A DNA stretch of 64,000 nucleotides. Origin: Termitomyces sp. T153. Lineage: Eukaryota; Basidiomycota; Agaricomycetes; Agaricales; Lyophyllaceae. Shown one piece after another: positions 10,587 to 23,094 of this stretch. A program made the position numbers and the translations under genes. The notes beneath the pieces were generated by a model. The model was not told the DNA's origin and searched no databases. It worked only from the letters and a program-made list of their open reading frames with translations. Position 1 is the first letter of the stretch. Every line of letters begins with the position of its first letter. Location of the stretch: contig JACKQL020000134.1 of the NCBI GenBank assembly GCA_018296165.2, positions 50,341 through 114,340 of the forward strand, in the 5' to 3' direction.

Positions 10587-13500
10587 ATGCAATTTGACCC
10601 CACCAGAAGCATCATCTCCTCTTCTACATCTCAATCAAGCAAGCGACCTCTCTCTCAGCAATCTGTAGCTCAACTTAAGCCTGAATCCTCCAAAGTGCCT
10701 CGCATTGACACCTCCGACACCTCAGCTTCCTTTTCAAATTCAAGGCAAACGCAAGCTTGCAAGAGTTCTCCCTCTGCCTCATCTATGGCTCCCCATCCAT
10801 CCACGCGACAGGGGTTTCGCAATTCTCGCCCCCATCCCACTGCATCAAGTTCTTCCCTTCGGACCCCCAAAAGACGAGTCCCAAAGCCGACGTTGCTCAG
10901 GACATTTGATGGTCCCATGCATGACGAAGCGCACATCCGACATACCCTTCGTCCTTCTCATATAAAGCCTGGACATGAAGCCACTCCGAAATCCAGTCTA
11001 GGAAATTTCGCCCACCTTGCTTGTGACAAGATGCCAACATACAAATCTGTGGAAGGAAGTTTATCTGACGATACAACTGGCAAGGTGATCAACATCTGGC
11101 GGTGAGTTTGGTGTGACCATTGTTGACCACATATGTATAGACTCCTTTTTCCTTTGATGCAGGACAACCGTTACGATGCATCTAGATCCACCTATCGTTG
11201 GAACCGGGGATTGTTCCACGAGAAAGGAATCAGAAAGACTTGCAGCTCTTTCCGCTGTTTATAAACTACATGCGCTCGGTCTAGTAGGTTTTCTCCTCAT
11301 TCGAACAATACAGTTTCAAATAGTAACTTCAGCTTGACAACGTTGCAAAAACTCTACGGTCTAAAAAAGTTGAAACAATCGAGATTACGCTTTCCAATGG
11401 CGATGTTGTGCATTACGAGCAAGCACGCAATTTCATGAATTATTATTGCCGACGTTACAACTTCGGCAAACCTGACATAACCTTTCAAGAAACAAATAAA
11501 AGCGGAGGTTGGGAGGCTATTATAACTGTCGGAGGTAGGAGAATCGGTCTTGGATCCGCTACGACCAAGAAAAGTGCACAGGTCGCATGTTATCTTGATG
11601 TGACGCAGTATTTGGAAAGTTGTGATCCAGAGCTTTGGAAAACATTCGTCGAGGCAGCCAAATCTGGCGCGGATCTCGGTTTAGCTCCAAAGGTCTACTT
11701 CCAGATGAGCGATAGACTTGATGATGAACTTCGCGACCTAAATGCGGACATAAAGAAAAGCAAGTTGTATCGGAATCGACCAGCTGTTGTATCTTCAAAG
11801 TCCACGGACACCGGGGTCATCGTTGCGCCACGTTTTCCCTCACGCAGGAATAGTCAGGAGTTTATGGCAGCCAAATCCCAGAAATTACTCGACCGCTATC
11901 GAAACTATCTTACCGATCCCGCAATGGAACGAATACGGAATGCAAGGATGTCTCTGCCTATCTTCACTCGCGCAGACAATCTCGTTAATCACATCCAGAA
12001 CAATGAAGTCACTATCTGTATGGCTGCTACAGGTTCTGGAAAAACAACCCAAATTCCCCAACTTATCCTGGATTCGTTCATCAAAAGTGGGAATGGTGCT
12101 TCTTGCAACGTCGTCTGTACGCAACCTCGCCGTCTAGCAGCAATTAGTGTTGCGGATCGTGTCGCAAAAGAAAGAGGGGAGTCCTTGGGGAATTCGGTTG
12201 GATACCAAGTTCGATTCGAGGCCAAACTACCGGAGGAGTATGGCAGTATTACATTCTGCACCACGGGTGTGTTTCTGAAACGCCTTCAGACTGCCCTGTC
12301 TGGTGGGTCCTATCCTGGGAGCCGTAATCTCGACGACGTGACCCACATCATTGTTGACGAAGTTCATGAACGTGATGTTGACACGGATCTCTTACTTGTC
12401 GTGCTCAAGCGGCTTCTAGCAGACAGAAAGGCGAGAAACAAATCACTGAAAATCATTCTAATGAGCGCGACAATCGATCCGACATTGTTCCAAAACTATT
12501 TCCTGGATGACAACGGTCAGCCTGCGAAAGTCATCGAAATCCCGGGGCGGTCTTTCCCAGTGACAAAGCATTTCTTGGACGATTTTGTCCCAAAACTTTT
12601 GGAGGGACCAAGCAAGTGGATACTTGAGCAGGATTCTGTCATCAAATATCTGAAACAGGAACTCGGTTCAACTGCTGCAGCATTAGGAGTGATGCCTCCC
12701 GGCAGCTCAGACATGGAGAAAGAAGCCATCGAGCTTCCCTATCCTATGATTGCTGCCACAATATCCCATGTGCTGAAATCCTCTGATGATGGACACGTTT
12801 TGGTCTTCCTTCCAGGCTGGGATGACATTGTGGCTATGCAGCGCGCATTACAAGCCCCCCAAGGACCCTTGGGTTTGAGCTTCACCGACTCATCGAAGTT
12901 TTCGATCCACTTATTACATTCGACAATTCCTCTCGCTGAGCAACAGGTCATTTTCGAACCCCCACCTGCGGGCGTACGTCGCATTATTCTTGCTACCAAC
13001 ATAGCTGAAACCTCAGTCACAATCCCTGATGTCGTATACGTTGTAGATACCGCGAAGGTGAAAGAGCAGCGGTATGATCCCGATCGTCACATGTCGTCAC
13101 TTGTATCCGCTTGGGTAGGCTCATCAAACCTGAACCAACGAGCTGGGCGAGCTGGACGCCATCGATCGGGCGAATACTATGGTATTCTGAGTCGTGCCCA
13201 TTCGGAAACTTTGAGCCCTTACCAGACGGTCGAAATGAAAAGGGTGGACTTGAGCAACGTCGTCATGCATGTGAAAGCTCTCAACTTCCCTGGTATGACT
13301 GTAGAGGAAGTACTGGCAGCCACTATCGAGGCACCTCTCCCAGAACGAGTCGCCGCGGCAATGAAGGATCTCCAGATGGTTGGAGCTCTTGACGGAGAGA
13401 AGAACCTTACCTCATTGGGTCGTGTTCTCTTACAGCTACCGGTCGAGGCGCAGATGGGTCGCTTAGTGCTTTATGGAAGCTTTTTCCGCTGCCTAGATCA

Positions 13501-14691
13501 GGCTTTGACTCTGGCTGCCATCTTGACGAACCGAGATCCTTTTGTGTCGCCCATGCATCTCAAAGTAGAAGCCGCTGCCAAAAAGAATTCTTGGTCCCCA
13601 CTAGAGTTCAGGTCAGATGCCCTTGCAACTCTACAAGCATACAATGCATGGTGGGCATTACAGTCTCGCGGTGAATATAACACTGCGAATAGGTTTTGTA
13701 TGGATAATTTTATTGCAAAACCTACGCTCCTGATGATTCAAAAAATCAAGGGGCATCTTCTCCAATCCTTGTATCATGCTGGTGTTATCGATGTGTCTGC
13801 AGGCGGCCTTGTCAATGGTTCGAATACACAATACACCGTTCCACCTGAACTGAATGCGAATGGCGATTCGTTACCTCTTTTAGCTGCCCTTATCTCCATC
13901 GCTTCTCAGCCCAAATTCGCAATACGCGTAGGAGAACGGACCTATCGTACATCGATAGACAAGGTTAGAATATTCATTTTGTATTGGATGCATTAATTAA
14001 AGCTTACGCTACACCTCATTAGACGACCTTCATTCACCCGTCAAGTGTCAACCATCGAAAGCGAGAGGCTCCGTCTCTAGTAGAGTCAGGCTCTGCTGGC
14101 GAAAAGCAGCTCTATGCGTACACAGAAAAACGTCAGAACATTTCATCAGGCACTTCAAACCCACAGACTTTCCTCGTCACGACCACTCGTTTGGATCCTA
14201 TGACTTACATGCTTTTTGGCGCGTACAAACTTCAAGTGACAGAACGCGGTCTTGAATGTGATAACTGGTTGCCTATAGTCGGCAACCTCGATGCGTTAGA
14301 CGATGTATCACATCTGAAAACTTTGATGGAGGCATGTATGCTCAGAGTATTCGAAGGTATCACGATGGGAAGAAGACGTCGTCGAGGGACTATACCAATA
14401 ATGCCTCGAGAGGTGGAGTCTGGCGACGAGGACGAGGACAGGGATTATTCTCTTTCACGCGATGAGGTCAAAGAATTAGATTTGATGACTCGAGACATCG
14501 TGCGAATCCTCAATCGTTACAGCGATGAGCGGATGGCCTCTCAATCACGTCAAAACTCGCGTCCAGCGACACCAACGGACTCTCCATCCACACAGCCTAC
14601 TCGTATGCTTTCGGGATATTCGACTCCGACCATCGGTGGATCAATGTCTAACTCCAGGCCAAGTACCCCCAGCAGGCTAAGATACTTCTGA
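10587..14691 (+). CDS. DExH-box RNA helicase with a dsRNA-binding-like domain (DHX9/DHX36/DHX57 type)
   Basis: Exons are 10587-11101, 11163-11283, 11333-13963 and 14023-14691, all in phase, for 1311 residues. The N-terminus is Ser/Thr/Pro-rich and low in complexity. A double-stranded-RNA-binding-like segment follows (about 235-300: YNFGKPDITFQ, WEAIITVGG, GLGSATTKKSAQ). The core has Walker A GSGKTTQ (about 446), a DEVH box (about 554, where DEAH or DEIH is usual), SAT (about 590), TNIAETSVTIP and QRAGRAGR (about 814), then winged-helix, HA2 and OB-fold regions. Family members unwind RNA or G-quadruplexes using ATP. The C-terminus is acidic, then Ser/Pro-rich. The frame is open upstream to 10470, so an earlier start or a 5' exon is possible. 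I chose the ATG at 10587 because typical low-complexity sequence begins there. Confidence 0.9.
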
Positions 14692-15022
14692 TAGTCGACA
14701 TTTTCTCTTATACATTCTTTGCCCTTCTGGCCTAATCCCAATAACGGTTTTTGCATAGCACGACATATAGTATCGTTAGATAATTAGGTATATATTATCC
14801 CAACTTTTAAGGCAGTTAAGTGTAATAGCAAGTTGTTCATTTCATGCTCAAGAGCCACGTGCGCCATGTAATCATGCAAGTTCAAGGAGTAGACTTCGGC
14901 ACGCACCTCTGTTCTAGGCCAGGCGCCATTTGAATTGTCCTTCTGATTGCTGTTCCTAAATAGCTCATTCATTTCGGTTATCCAGGCGCCTTAGCTTCCT
15001 CCATTTCTTTCCTCCCAGCGTC
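14692..15022. other. Short intergenic region upstream of the AP-2 alpha gene
   Basis: This 331-base spacer separates two same-strand genes. It should hold the helicase terminator and the AP-2 alpha promoter. No open frame or repeat stands out. Confidence 0.5.
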
Positions 15023-18000
15023 ATGGCCACAAGCATGCGTGGACTGACGCAGGTCTGTCCTCTGGTTTATTGATGTCTGAGCATCTGATAAGGACTCAGT
15101 TCATTGCAGACATACGCGGTGCACGTGTACGAGACTTGGAAGAGAAAAGGATCAATAAGGAAATGGCGAATATTAGGAAGAAATTCAAAGGTCTCTTGTC
15201 ATCAATGCGTTTGTACTGCTATTCTTTGACTTCGAGGTTCTTTCAGATGGTAACCTTGATGGCTACCAAAAGAAGAAGTGAGTCTCTCGACTTCTGAAAA
15301 CTTCTTGTTTCACTAATAGCTCAAATCGAGATATGTTGCAAAAATCATATTCACGTATATCTTGGGATATAAAGTTGACGTAGGCCATATGGAAGCTGTC
15401 AATCTTATTTCGAGTTCAAAATACAGCGAAAAACAGATAGTGGGTATTGTATGGGTTTGCATCACCCAGCTCTGACATTTTTCAGGGATACCTCGCAGTC
15501 ACCTTGTTGATGCACGAGAATTCCGATTTCTTGAGACTTGTTGTCAATTCTATCCGTAAAGATTTAGACGGAAACAACGAGGTTGACAACTGCTTGGCCT
15601 TACACGCGATTGCAAATGTTGGTGGGAGCGAGATGGCCGAAGCATTAGCAGAGGATGTCCACCGTTTACTCATCTCCCCGTGCGTTGTAATGTCTTTCAT
15701 CTTGTCTTGGATTTCTTCTTACTTTGTGCTTAGGACTTCTCAAACATTTGTCAAGAAAAAGGCAGCTCTGACATTACTTCGTCTCTATCGAAAACATCCT
15801 GATGTAATTCCTGCGGCTGAATGGGCCTTGAGGATTGTGTCTATCATGGATGATCCAGATTTGGTGACTTAATCGCTCATGTTCGCATACTACACAAGTC
15901 AAGCTTATTTGCTCGCCAGGGTGTCGTAATATGTGTTACTAGTTTAGTAATGGCTCTAGCTCAGGATAATCTTGACGCCTACGCAGTGTGCTACACGAAA
16001 GCAGTGGATCGTTTGCATCGTGTCCGTGTGTTCATTTTCGTTATGCAAATGATACTGATTGATAGTTTGCAGCTTTGTATTGAACATGAATACTCTGCAA
16101 CCTACGCCTACTACAAGGTTCCATCTCCATGGCTACAAGTAAAACTCCTCCGCTTGTTACAATACTATCCTCCGTCAGGTAGGCGATGTCGAAGATGCGA
16201 TGTACTGCCAATCTGATGGAACGCACCATATCAGAGGATCCGACAATTCGTTCCGTTCTCCACCAGGTTTTGCAGACCATCATGAACAACAGTGCAGAAC
16301 CTACGCGCAATGTGCAGCACAACAACGCGCAACATGCTGTGCTTTTTGAGGCGATCGGTCTTTCTATTCATTTAGACAGCGCCTCTCCTTTGGTTGGGAC
16401 AGCAGCCGTCTTACTCGCTCGATTTATATCTTCCAAAGAGACCAACGTTAGGTATTTAGGTTTGGACACAATGGCTCACCTCGCAGCTCGTGCAGAATCT
16501 TTGGAACCTATCAAACGACATCAGAATACCATTATTATTTCCTTAAGAGACAAGGACATATCTGTCCGTCGTCGGGCTCTGGACCTTTTGTATAGCATGT
16601 GCGATGTTGACAACTCGGAACTCATTGTCGGCGAGCTGCTACGGTATCTCAAAGTCGCGGACTATGCTTTACGTGAAGAAATGGTTCTTAAAATCGCTAT
16701 TTTGACGGAAAAATATGCCAGCTCGTACAAGTGGTATGTTGACACTATTTTGCAATTGATTAGTGCGGCTGGCGATCACGTTGGAGACGAAGTTTGGTAT
16801 CGTGTGGTTCAAATTGTGATAAATACGGAGGATCTACAAGAATATGCAGCTAGGGTTGTCTTTGAACATCTGAAAGCGCCTTCTACTCACGAAAGCTTGG
16901 TCAAAGTTGGAGGTGATTTTTACTTGCTACTTTGCATGATTGGTTCTTATGGATTTGACAGGTTATATTCTTGGGGAATACGGACATCTTGTTGCTAATG
17001 AACCCGGCTACAGTCCCATAGAACAATTCCAAGTCCTTCATGCGAAGTCCCAATTCTGTGTCGCCTCCACTCGATCCCTCTTGCTGTCCACTTATATCAA
17101 ATGGGTGAATGTATTCCCCGAAATCAAACCTCAGCTTGTCAATATTTTTGAACGTTATCGTCATGTCCTCGATGCGGAGCTACAGCAACGTGCTTGCGAG
17201 TTTTATGCCTTAGCATCAAGGCCAGATGATGACGAGTTACTTCAAAACGTTTGTGAGGAGATGCCCCCTTTCCCACCCCGCGTGAGCGCCCTCTTGGGAA
17301 GACTCAATATGAAGCACGTTGATACGGAGGATAAAAGAACCTGGGTTCATGGAGGAAAGGAGGCGAACCTGGACCGAGATGCGATGAAACGGAAGGCAGA
17401 AGGTAGCGCTCCGGCCACTGGGACAAGCGATGATATCATTGGTTCCCTTGCTGGCCTAGATTTATCTGTCGCGTCGAAAGAAGCAGTTGACGCTACAATG
17501 TTTCCTGCACCTTCAAACCAGGCTCCACGTCTTACAGTCGGGCCTAACATTAACCAATGGTTTGACAAACTCACGTATTCCGCGGAAGGTATACTATACG
17601 AGGATGACCAGGTACAAATTGGTCTTAAATCCCGTTATCAGGGGTACTTGGGCCAGTTGGCTATTTACATTGGAAATAAAGTATCGGCACCATTATCATC
17701 GTTTACGACGGCGATCCATCTTAGTGACTCCGACGCCCTCTCTGTCACGTTTGCAAAAATGCCCCTCAGCACAATTGCACCTCGGACACAAACCCAACAG
17801 CTTCTACACGTCGAATGTAAAAAAACGTTCTTGATACCTCCCACCCTCACTGTTTCTTATTTGGCTGGTTCGCATCAAGCCATATCAATCCGATTACCTG
17901 TTGTCGTCACCAAATTCTTTGAAGATGTTAAGCTCGGACCGTCCGACTTTTTTGAGAGATGGAAGCTGATTGGCGGACCTCCTAGAGAGGACCAAACTAT

Positions 18001-18344
18001 ATTTCCGATTACTCTCAATAATTCCGGCCAGCTAGATATGGTCAAATGCCGACAAATTGTTTCCGGCCATCGTCTCGGTCTTCTCGATGATGTCGATCCG
18101 AACCCAAACAATCTTGTTGCTGCTGGTGTTCTACACATGTCTGTTGAAGGCAAGGTTGGCTGCCTTTTACGTCTCGAACCCAACAAGGAGGCCAAAGTAA
18201 GTCTTTCAGTTATCTACTTTTACAGTTGAGTTGACCCATATGCATATGCTTCAGCTTTGTCGCTTGACTGTGAGAAGTACCTCAGAAACCGTTGCAACTG
18301 AAGTTCGCAAATCAGTACAACACCTTTTGAAGGCAGATTCGTGA
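15023..18344 (+). CDS. AP-2 complex subunit alpha (alpha-adaptin)
   Basis: Eleven exons keep phase: 15023-15052, 15100-15190, 15247-15277, 15331-15439, 15486-15679, 15734-15863, 15920-16021, 16073-16178, 16235-16912, 16962-18196 and 18255-18344, giving 931 residues, the usual family length. The N-terminus starts [16 protein letters not shown]. The adaptin trunk is evident from [20 protein letters not shown], the [13 protein letters not shown] block and [21 protein letters not shown] linker (about residues 600-690) leads to the ear: [20 protein letters not shown] and the platform subdomain with [11 protein letters not shown]. The protein forms the large alpha subunit of the heterotetrameric clathrin adaptor that selects cargo at the plasma membrane during endocytosis. 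Introns are 46-71 bases, dense in the 5' half. The gene is convergent with the RasGAP gene, with only 118 bases between stop codons. Confidence 0.95.
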
Positions 18345-18462
18345 CTTGTCCTAGTCTTCGTATATTACGTACATGCAACCACTAACAGATTGATTATTAT
18401 GTGACCTTTGCGAAACCTTGCTGTTTATGATATTAATACCTCACAAAATATTTTCAGCACAA

Positions 18463-21400
18463 CTATCGCCGCAAAATCGCTTTGAGATTAAAGAGTTCTC
18501 GCGCTCGCCTACTCGTGGGATCAGCATCGATCGGTTGTGACGAGAGCCCGTAAGATGGAATTGAATCAGTCGAAGTGGACTTGAGGTGCACGCGCGTATG
18601 TTGTGAATAAGGAGGATCTGAGTTATGGGTAATCATGCATGATGACGGGTTGTAAAAGGGACGGCCAAAGGGCGAATTTATGTTAACGGGGGACGGGGCA
18701 GTGGATGGCCGCATCCGAGGTGACCCATAATTGTTGGAACCTTAATAAAGGAGAACTCGGTCAGGGGAGAAGTCGTAATCTGTGGAGTTTGTGGACAAAG
18801 ACACATACCCAGAGGGGAAGTCAGCTGGCGACTAGACGAAATCTTGGTGCTTAACTGGCTGACGCGTAATAAAGCTTGCTCTTCAACGTCCAAACATTTG
18901 GAACAAATTTCGTCCAGTTTCTGATCAGCAGGATCATAAGGCTGGGAGCGCGTCTGAAATTCCGCAGAATTTCGAATTACAGCGGACGTTATAACAGCCA
19001 AATGCCGCGGGATGTCCAATAAGTCCGGCAACCGTGGAACAGCTTCTTTATCCAAGACACGCATTGTCGAGGAGCGTCGGTGAAGGTAAGTCTCAATTTC
19101 ACGGTGTTCTCGTTTGTTGTTAGTGACCTGGTGGTTATGTTGGTCTTTGTTCGCAGTGGAGACCACCAGAATGTAGTCAATCATGGCAGGCGTCCTGTCG
19201 GAAATGAATCCTGCCATCCCACGCATATATTCTTCTTTAAAATTCTTTTTCAACTGTACGAATCAACGAAGATAGGTGCGTGAGACAATTCACTTACTGC
19301 AGTTGTGGCGGTATTCAGGTTTGCCAAACTTTGCAGAACCTTAGCTATCAAGGTGAGACTACGATGCACTTGTGGAGGGGGTATACCTGTATAAGATGAG
19401 AACTTTCGATTCAAATTCATGAGATAAATCTTACTACCCAGGTGAAACCCGAAGAGATGCGGATTGAGAATAGCCGGAACAATGAACCTGAGAAAGCAAA
19501 AAGCAGTCACACATCTATATTGCATATTTTTATGCGATTCCTTAGAGAGTTCCGATCTGAATCTCCTCTCGACAAGGATTCTCAGAGTCTCGAAGAGGCA
19601 ACGAAGCTCCCTCGGGTGTTGTCAGTCTTTCAAATAAATGACAATCCTGCAGGACGCACTGTGGGCACTCTGTCCTCACGGCATATATCTGATCAAGAAA
19701 CTCCTGACACCAGGTGGTGAGTAATTCGAAATTTCGTTCGATATCTTTTGAACCCTTGCTACGCCGCGCAGGATCCACTTCAATAGCAATCTTTTCTCTG
19801 CAAAGCTTCCGAATGACGCCTCCAACGCTAGCCTCCAGGAATGCTTTCCCATACCAGTTCATGCATAGTTCCATGATTCTAGACAGGGTAGTATTTCCTC
19901 GGAAGAGAGTGTTTTGGGCTGTGAAAATACCTCAATACCAAGTATTGTCAGGCTCGATTTCCAAGCTCACCCGGCGAAGCTGCATTGACTTCACGAGCAG
20001 CGAATTCTTGGACGTGACTAACCACCACATTTTGATCAATAGCAAGAGACATTAGGCATGGTGAGATGTTTTTCATCTTGAGTTTGTTCTCAAAGTCGTC
20101 GATTAAATCCAGAAAGTTACGAGAGCTCAAAGTCTACCATATTTGGATTGAACGGTGAACGAGGCGGAACAACCAGAAGACTTGCAGTACACACCTGAAG
20201 GAGCGACGCATAAGCCGTTTGAGGGAGAATGATTTCTCTGTATTCAGTTGAACAAATGAGCAGTTCATACGTTCCATAAAAAAACTCAACTCGTTGACGA
20301 GAATTTTGAGTCGTAGCTCACCGACTTGGAAGTCACTCGCTGTAGATCCGCTGTGAAGAATGGGGAACCATCCTTCGACTACCTCTCCTCGACGGAAATG
20401 AACCAATGGAATTAGTACAGAACCCAGTGTTGTGGTCTTCGTCATTTTCTTGTCGCGCCGAATCAGCAAGACGAGGGAATCAAACGGCGGGAGATCGGAG
20501 AATGTGAAATTCTCAAGCCAGTCTGGAGATCCCATAGCCTTTTTCTCTGAGGTTCGGCCACAGAGAATACTATTGAGGAGGACATGGCAGGATACAGTGA
20601 AGTCGTCAGATTCGCCAACATCTCCAGATAATCTATTTTCCGATAGTTTGACAATACCCAAACCTCGACCCTGCACCACAGTCAATTCCAGCTGCCGCCA
20701 CATACGATAGGAGCCACCGTCATTAGGAAAGGGCAGGCGCCCATAGATCTCTGGTACAGCATAGGACCTGAGAAGAACAAGCCAGGTGTTACAAGTTTCA
20801 TTACTTGAGAAATGAAGATATATGGGTTCAGCTGTATGTGTAGAAGTCCATCGTTGGCCTCTAGGAAAAGTTTGAGTAGGCATGACCCCAAGAAGAACCA
20901 AAACTGACCCGATACAGTAAATGCTCAGGCAGTCCTTCTTGTCGAACAAAGACACGTCGGCTTGACGTAAATCAGTTTGATTTAAAAGGTGAACATATAC
21001 TGTCTGATACAGTCTGTTCTTCTAAGACAGAATGTAAGTATCTCGTTGGTTGAGACAGCCAGGAAGGAACCTACGTCGAGGTAGATGTTGAGAAGACATC
21101 GTTCTCCCTCTCCAGAAAGCTTGCATGTAGCTGGCCGCCATGGGCCTTCTGGAAGTCCTTTCGATAAGGCGAGCCAACTGGACTTCTCTACTAAAACTCA
21201 ATTTCTCGAAGCTTCGTGACGCAAGCAAGACTTTGCTTACCTTTGACCTTTCTCTCTTCTGGCTGGGCACTAGCTGATATCTCGAATTTTTCGCGCCGTT
21301 TACTACGTGGGATTGGCTATAAAATTTAGTTCCTTGATCAAGATGCAGTCAGTAGTCCTATTACCTTGGGCAGTGCTGAAGCGGCAGCGGTGGAGAGGTA

Positions 21401-21466
21401 GATTTCCACAGAAACAAAAAACTCCGGAGCTATAGAAGGTTCGAGAGGATCCCAGCGTTCAGACAT
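18463..21466 (-). CDS. PH-C2-RasGAP protein (Ras GTPase-activating protein)
   Basis: Twelve exons keep phase on the minus strand: 21466-21365, 21316-21241, 21190-21075, 21021-20909, 20860-20291, 20237-20195, 20133-19971, 19918-19660, 19610-19438, 19386-19298, 19253-18809 and 18740-18463, giving 808 residues. A PH-like region (about 60-165) includes CLLNIYLD, VYVHLLNQTDLRQAD and WLVLLRSYAVPEIYG. A C2 domain follows (about 178-310: LELTVVQGRGLG, DWLENFTFSDLPPFDSLVLL). The RasGAP domain (about 340-620) holds the arginine-finger loop LFRGNT (Arg near 401), KAFLEASVGGVIRKLC, and the FLRFIVPAI motif (near 520). The C-terminal 190 residues are polar and probably disordered. The enzyme speeds GTP hydrolysis by Ras at membranes. 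The PH-C2-GAP order resembles RASAL/SynGAP and fungal Gap1 proteins more than IRA/neurofibromin. Confidence 0.93.
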
Positions 21467-21926
21467 TGAACGATGTTAGAAGAATTCGAAGGTAGTGTTG
21501 AAGATCAGAGGGTTCACGCCTGTGTAACTGCAATAACTGATTGTGGAAATGCTAGTTGCTATATCGGACGGTTACTTATATCAAATCCGATACTCAAGTG
21601 CAACACCGTTAATAGCAATCGGAGGGTTGTCAAAAACATGAAGCATTCTTTATTTCGGTCTATCGTACTCGAAACATATCGGAACATATAATAGCCGAAA
21701 AGAATGTATGTCGATTAACAGGCACCAGGTATATTTGTGCCAACCATGGTTGCACGGAACTAGTTCTAGTTTTGTTAGCAACCAAACTCGTCTACAAATT
21801 AGTACCAGAATTAATTTCCAAGGGTATAGTGCTCGTGATCATGTGGTCTCCTAAATTGCGCTTTCACTCCGTTTTAGACCTGTACGAGTCATAAGCGGTC
21901 GTGCTATGAATGAAAAGTCGCAGAAA
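21467..21926. other. Intergenic region between RasGAP and elongase genes
   Basis: This spacer of 460 bases lies upstream of the RasGAP start and downstream of the elongase stop. No domain-bearing frame is visible. It should hold the RasGAP promoter. Confidence 0.5.
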
Positions 21927-23094
21927 TTACCGATTGGCTTTGCCATTGACAAGTCCATCGGACTGGGGGAGTCTGCCGGGGCGTTTATATGTTTGCAGAT
22001 AGAAATTAATGAATAGCCCAAGGTAACTCGTCAGAAGAACACAACCGAAGATGGCAGAACCCTCTGAACCAGCACAATCGCCGATAGACGGGAGGGTATT
22101 CGGAAAGTACGCCACGGTCATGTGAGAATAAGCTAGAATAATACTAATTAGCGTCAGAATCATCTATCTGGATTGACACCTTACTTCCAAAATACACAAG
22201 AACAAGGTCGATGACAAATTGTGTTATTTGCATACTCGTCAAGTATTTTTTCCACTAGGAGTCATTATGAAATGGAGCAGCAACTTTTGAAACGTGCACA
22301 TACCCATATCTTAGCACCACCTGCGGTGGCATAGTAATAGTAGTCTGGAAAAATACGTGAAAAGGAAGCCTTAAAAGAAGGATGTTCATACACTTACACA
22401 TTACAACATGAACAGCGAGATTGAGAACAATGACGGTCCAGGACTTGATGGAAGTTATGTTATGAGTACAAAAGCACATCAAGACTAAAATTTGGGTCAC
22501 TGACAATGCTGGTTCTGCCGTTCAGCTGAGAGTAGCAGAGCAAAGCCGTAGCGGAATGATGGAAAACGTGAAGAAACTCTGTAAACCGATGAAGCAAGCT
22601 TTGAGGTCAGGTGATTGTGACATACGCATGGGTTTCTTTTTAAGAGCAAGGAAAACGGTATCCAAAAGTTCCAAGTATTTGAAATAGTAATTAATCATGT
22701 AGTAGAACTCCATCCTCTGGAAGACCAGAGATCAGAACCTACGGTGTGTAAGCATCCAAACACGTACTGGGGTCCAGGACGACGGTGCACAAATAGATTT
22801 GAAGATACCGTCATTCCAAATTATAGGCACAATCTCCTCCAACATGAGAACAAGCAAAAGAAGGCTGCCACTACTGAGTATGACATTGTGTGCTTGAAAG
22901 AATGTAGTGAGCTTGTAAGCTGGCTGATCTTTCATGAGGGCCTTAGTCCCAAAAATGACAACGAGATAGGCCGTGAGCGCTGCCAGCACGGCAGGAGTGG
23001 TTGAGAGTGGAGTTTTTCCAGGTACATAGCTCGTCAAATGCGTTGGAAGAGAGAACGGAACATACGCCAGCAGAAGATCAGCAAGAGGAGCCAT
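21927..23094 (-). CDS. ELO-family very-long-chain fatty acid elongase
   Basis: Seven exons keep phase on the minus strand: 23094-22768, 22716-22626, 22578-22505, 22443-22398, 22344-22304, 22254-22185 and 22132-21927, giving 284 residues. ELO enzymes are ER membrane 3-ketoacyl-CoA synthases that condense malonyl-CoA with acyl-CoA. Evidence: several hydrophobic segments, the signature NYYFKYLELLDTVFLALKKK (about 115-135), the catalytic histidine box HVFHH (about 143-147), AVHVVMYYYYYATAGG, and TYSHMTVAYFPN. The small exons are all between 41 and 91 bases in the middle of the gene. The C-terminus ends KANR, without a canonical KKXX signal. I cannot assign it to the ELO1, ELO2 or ELO3 class from sequence alone. 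Confidence 0.93.
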
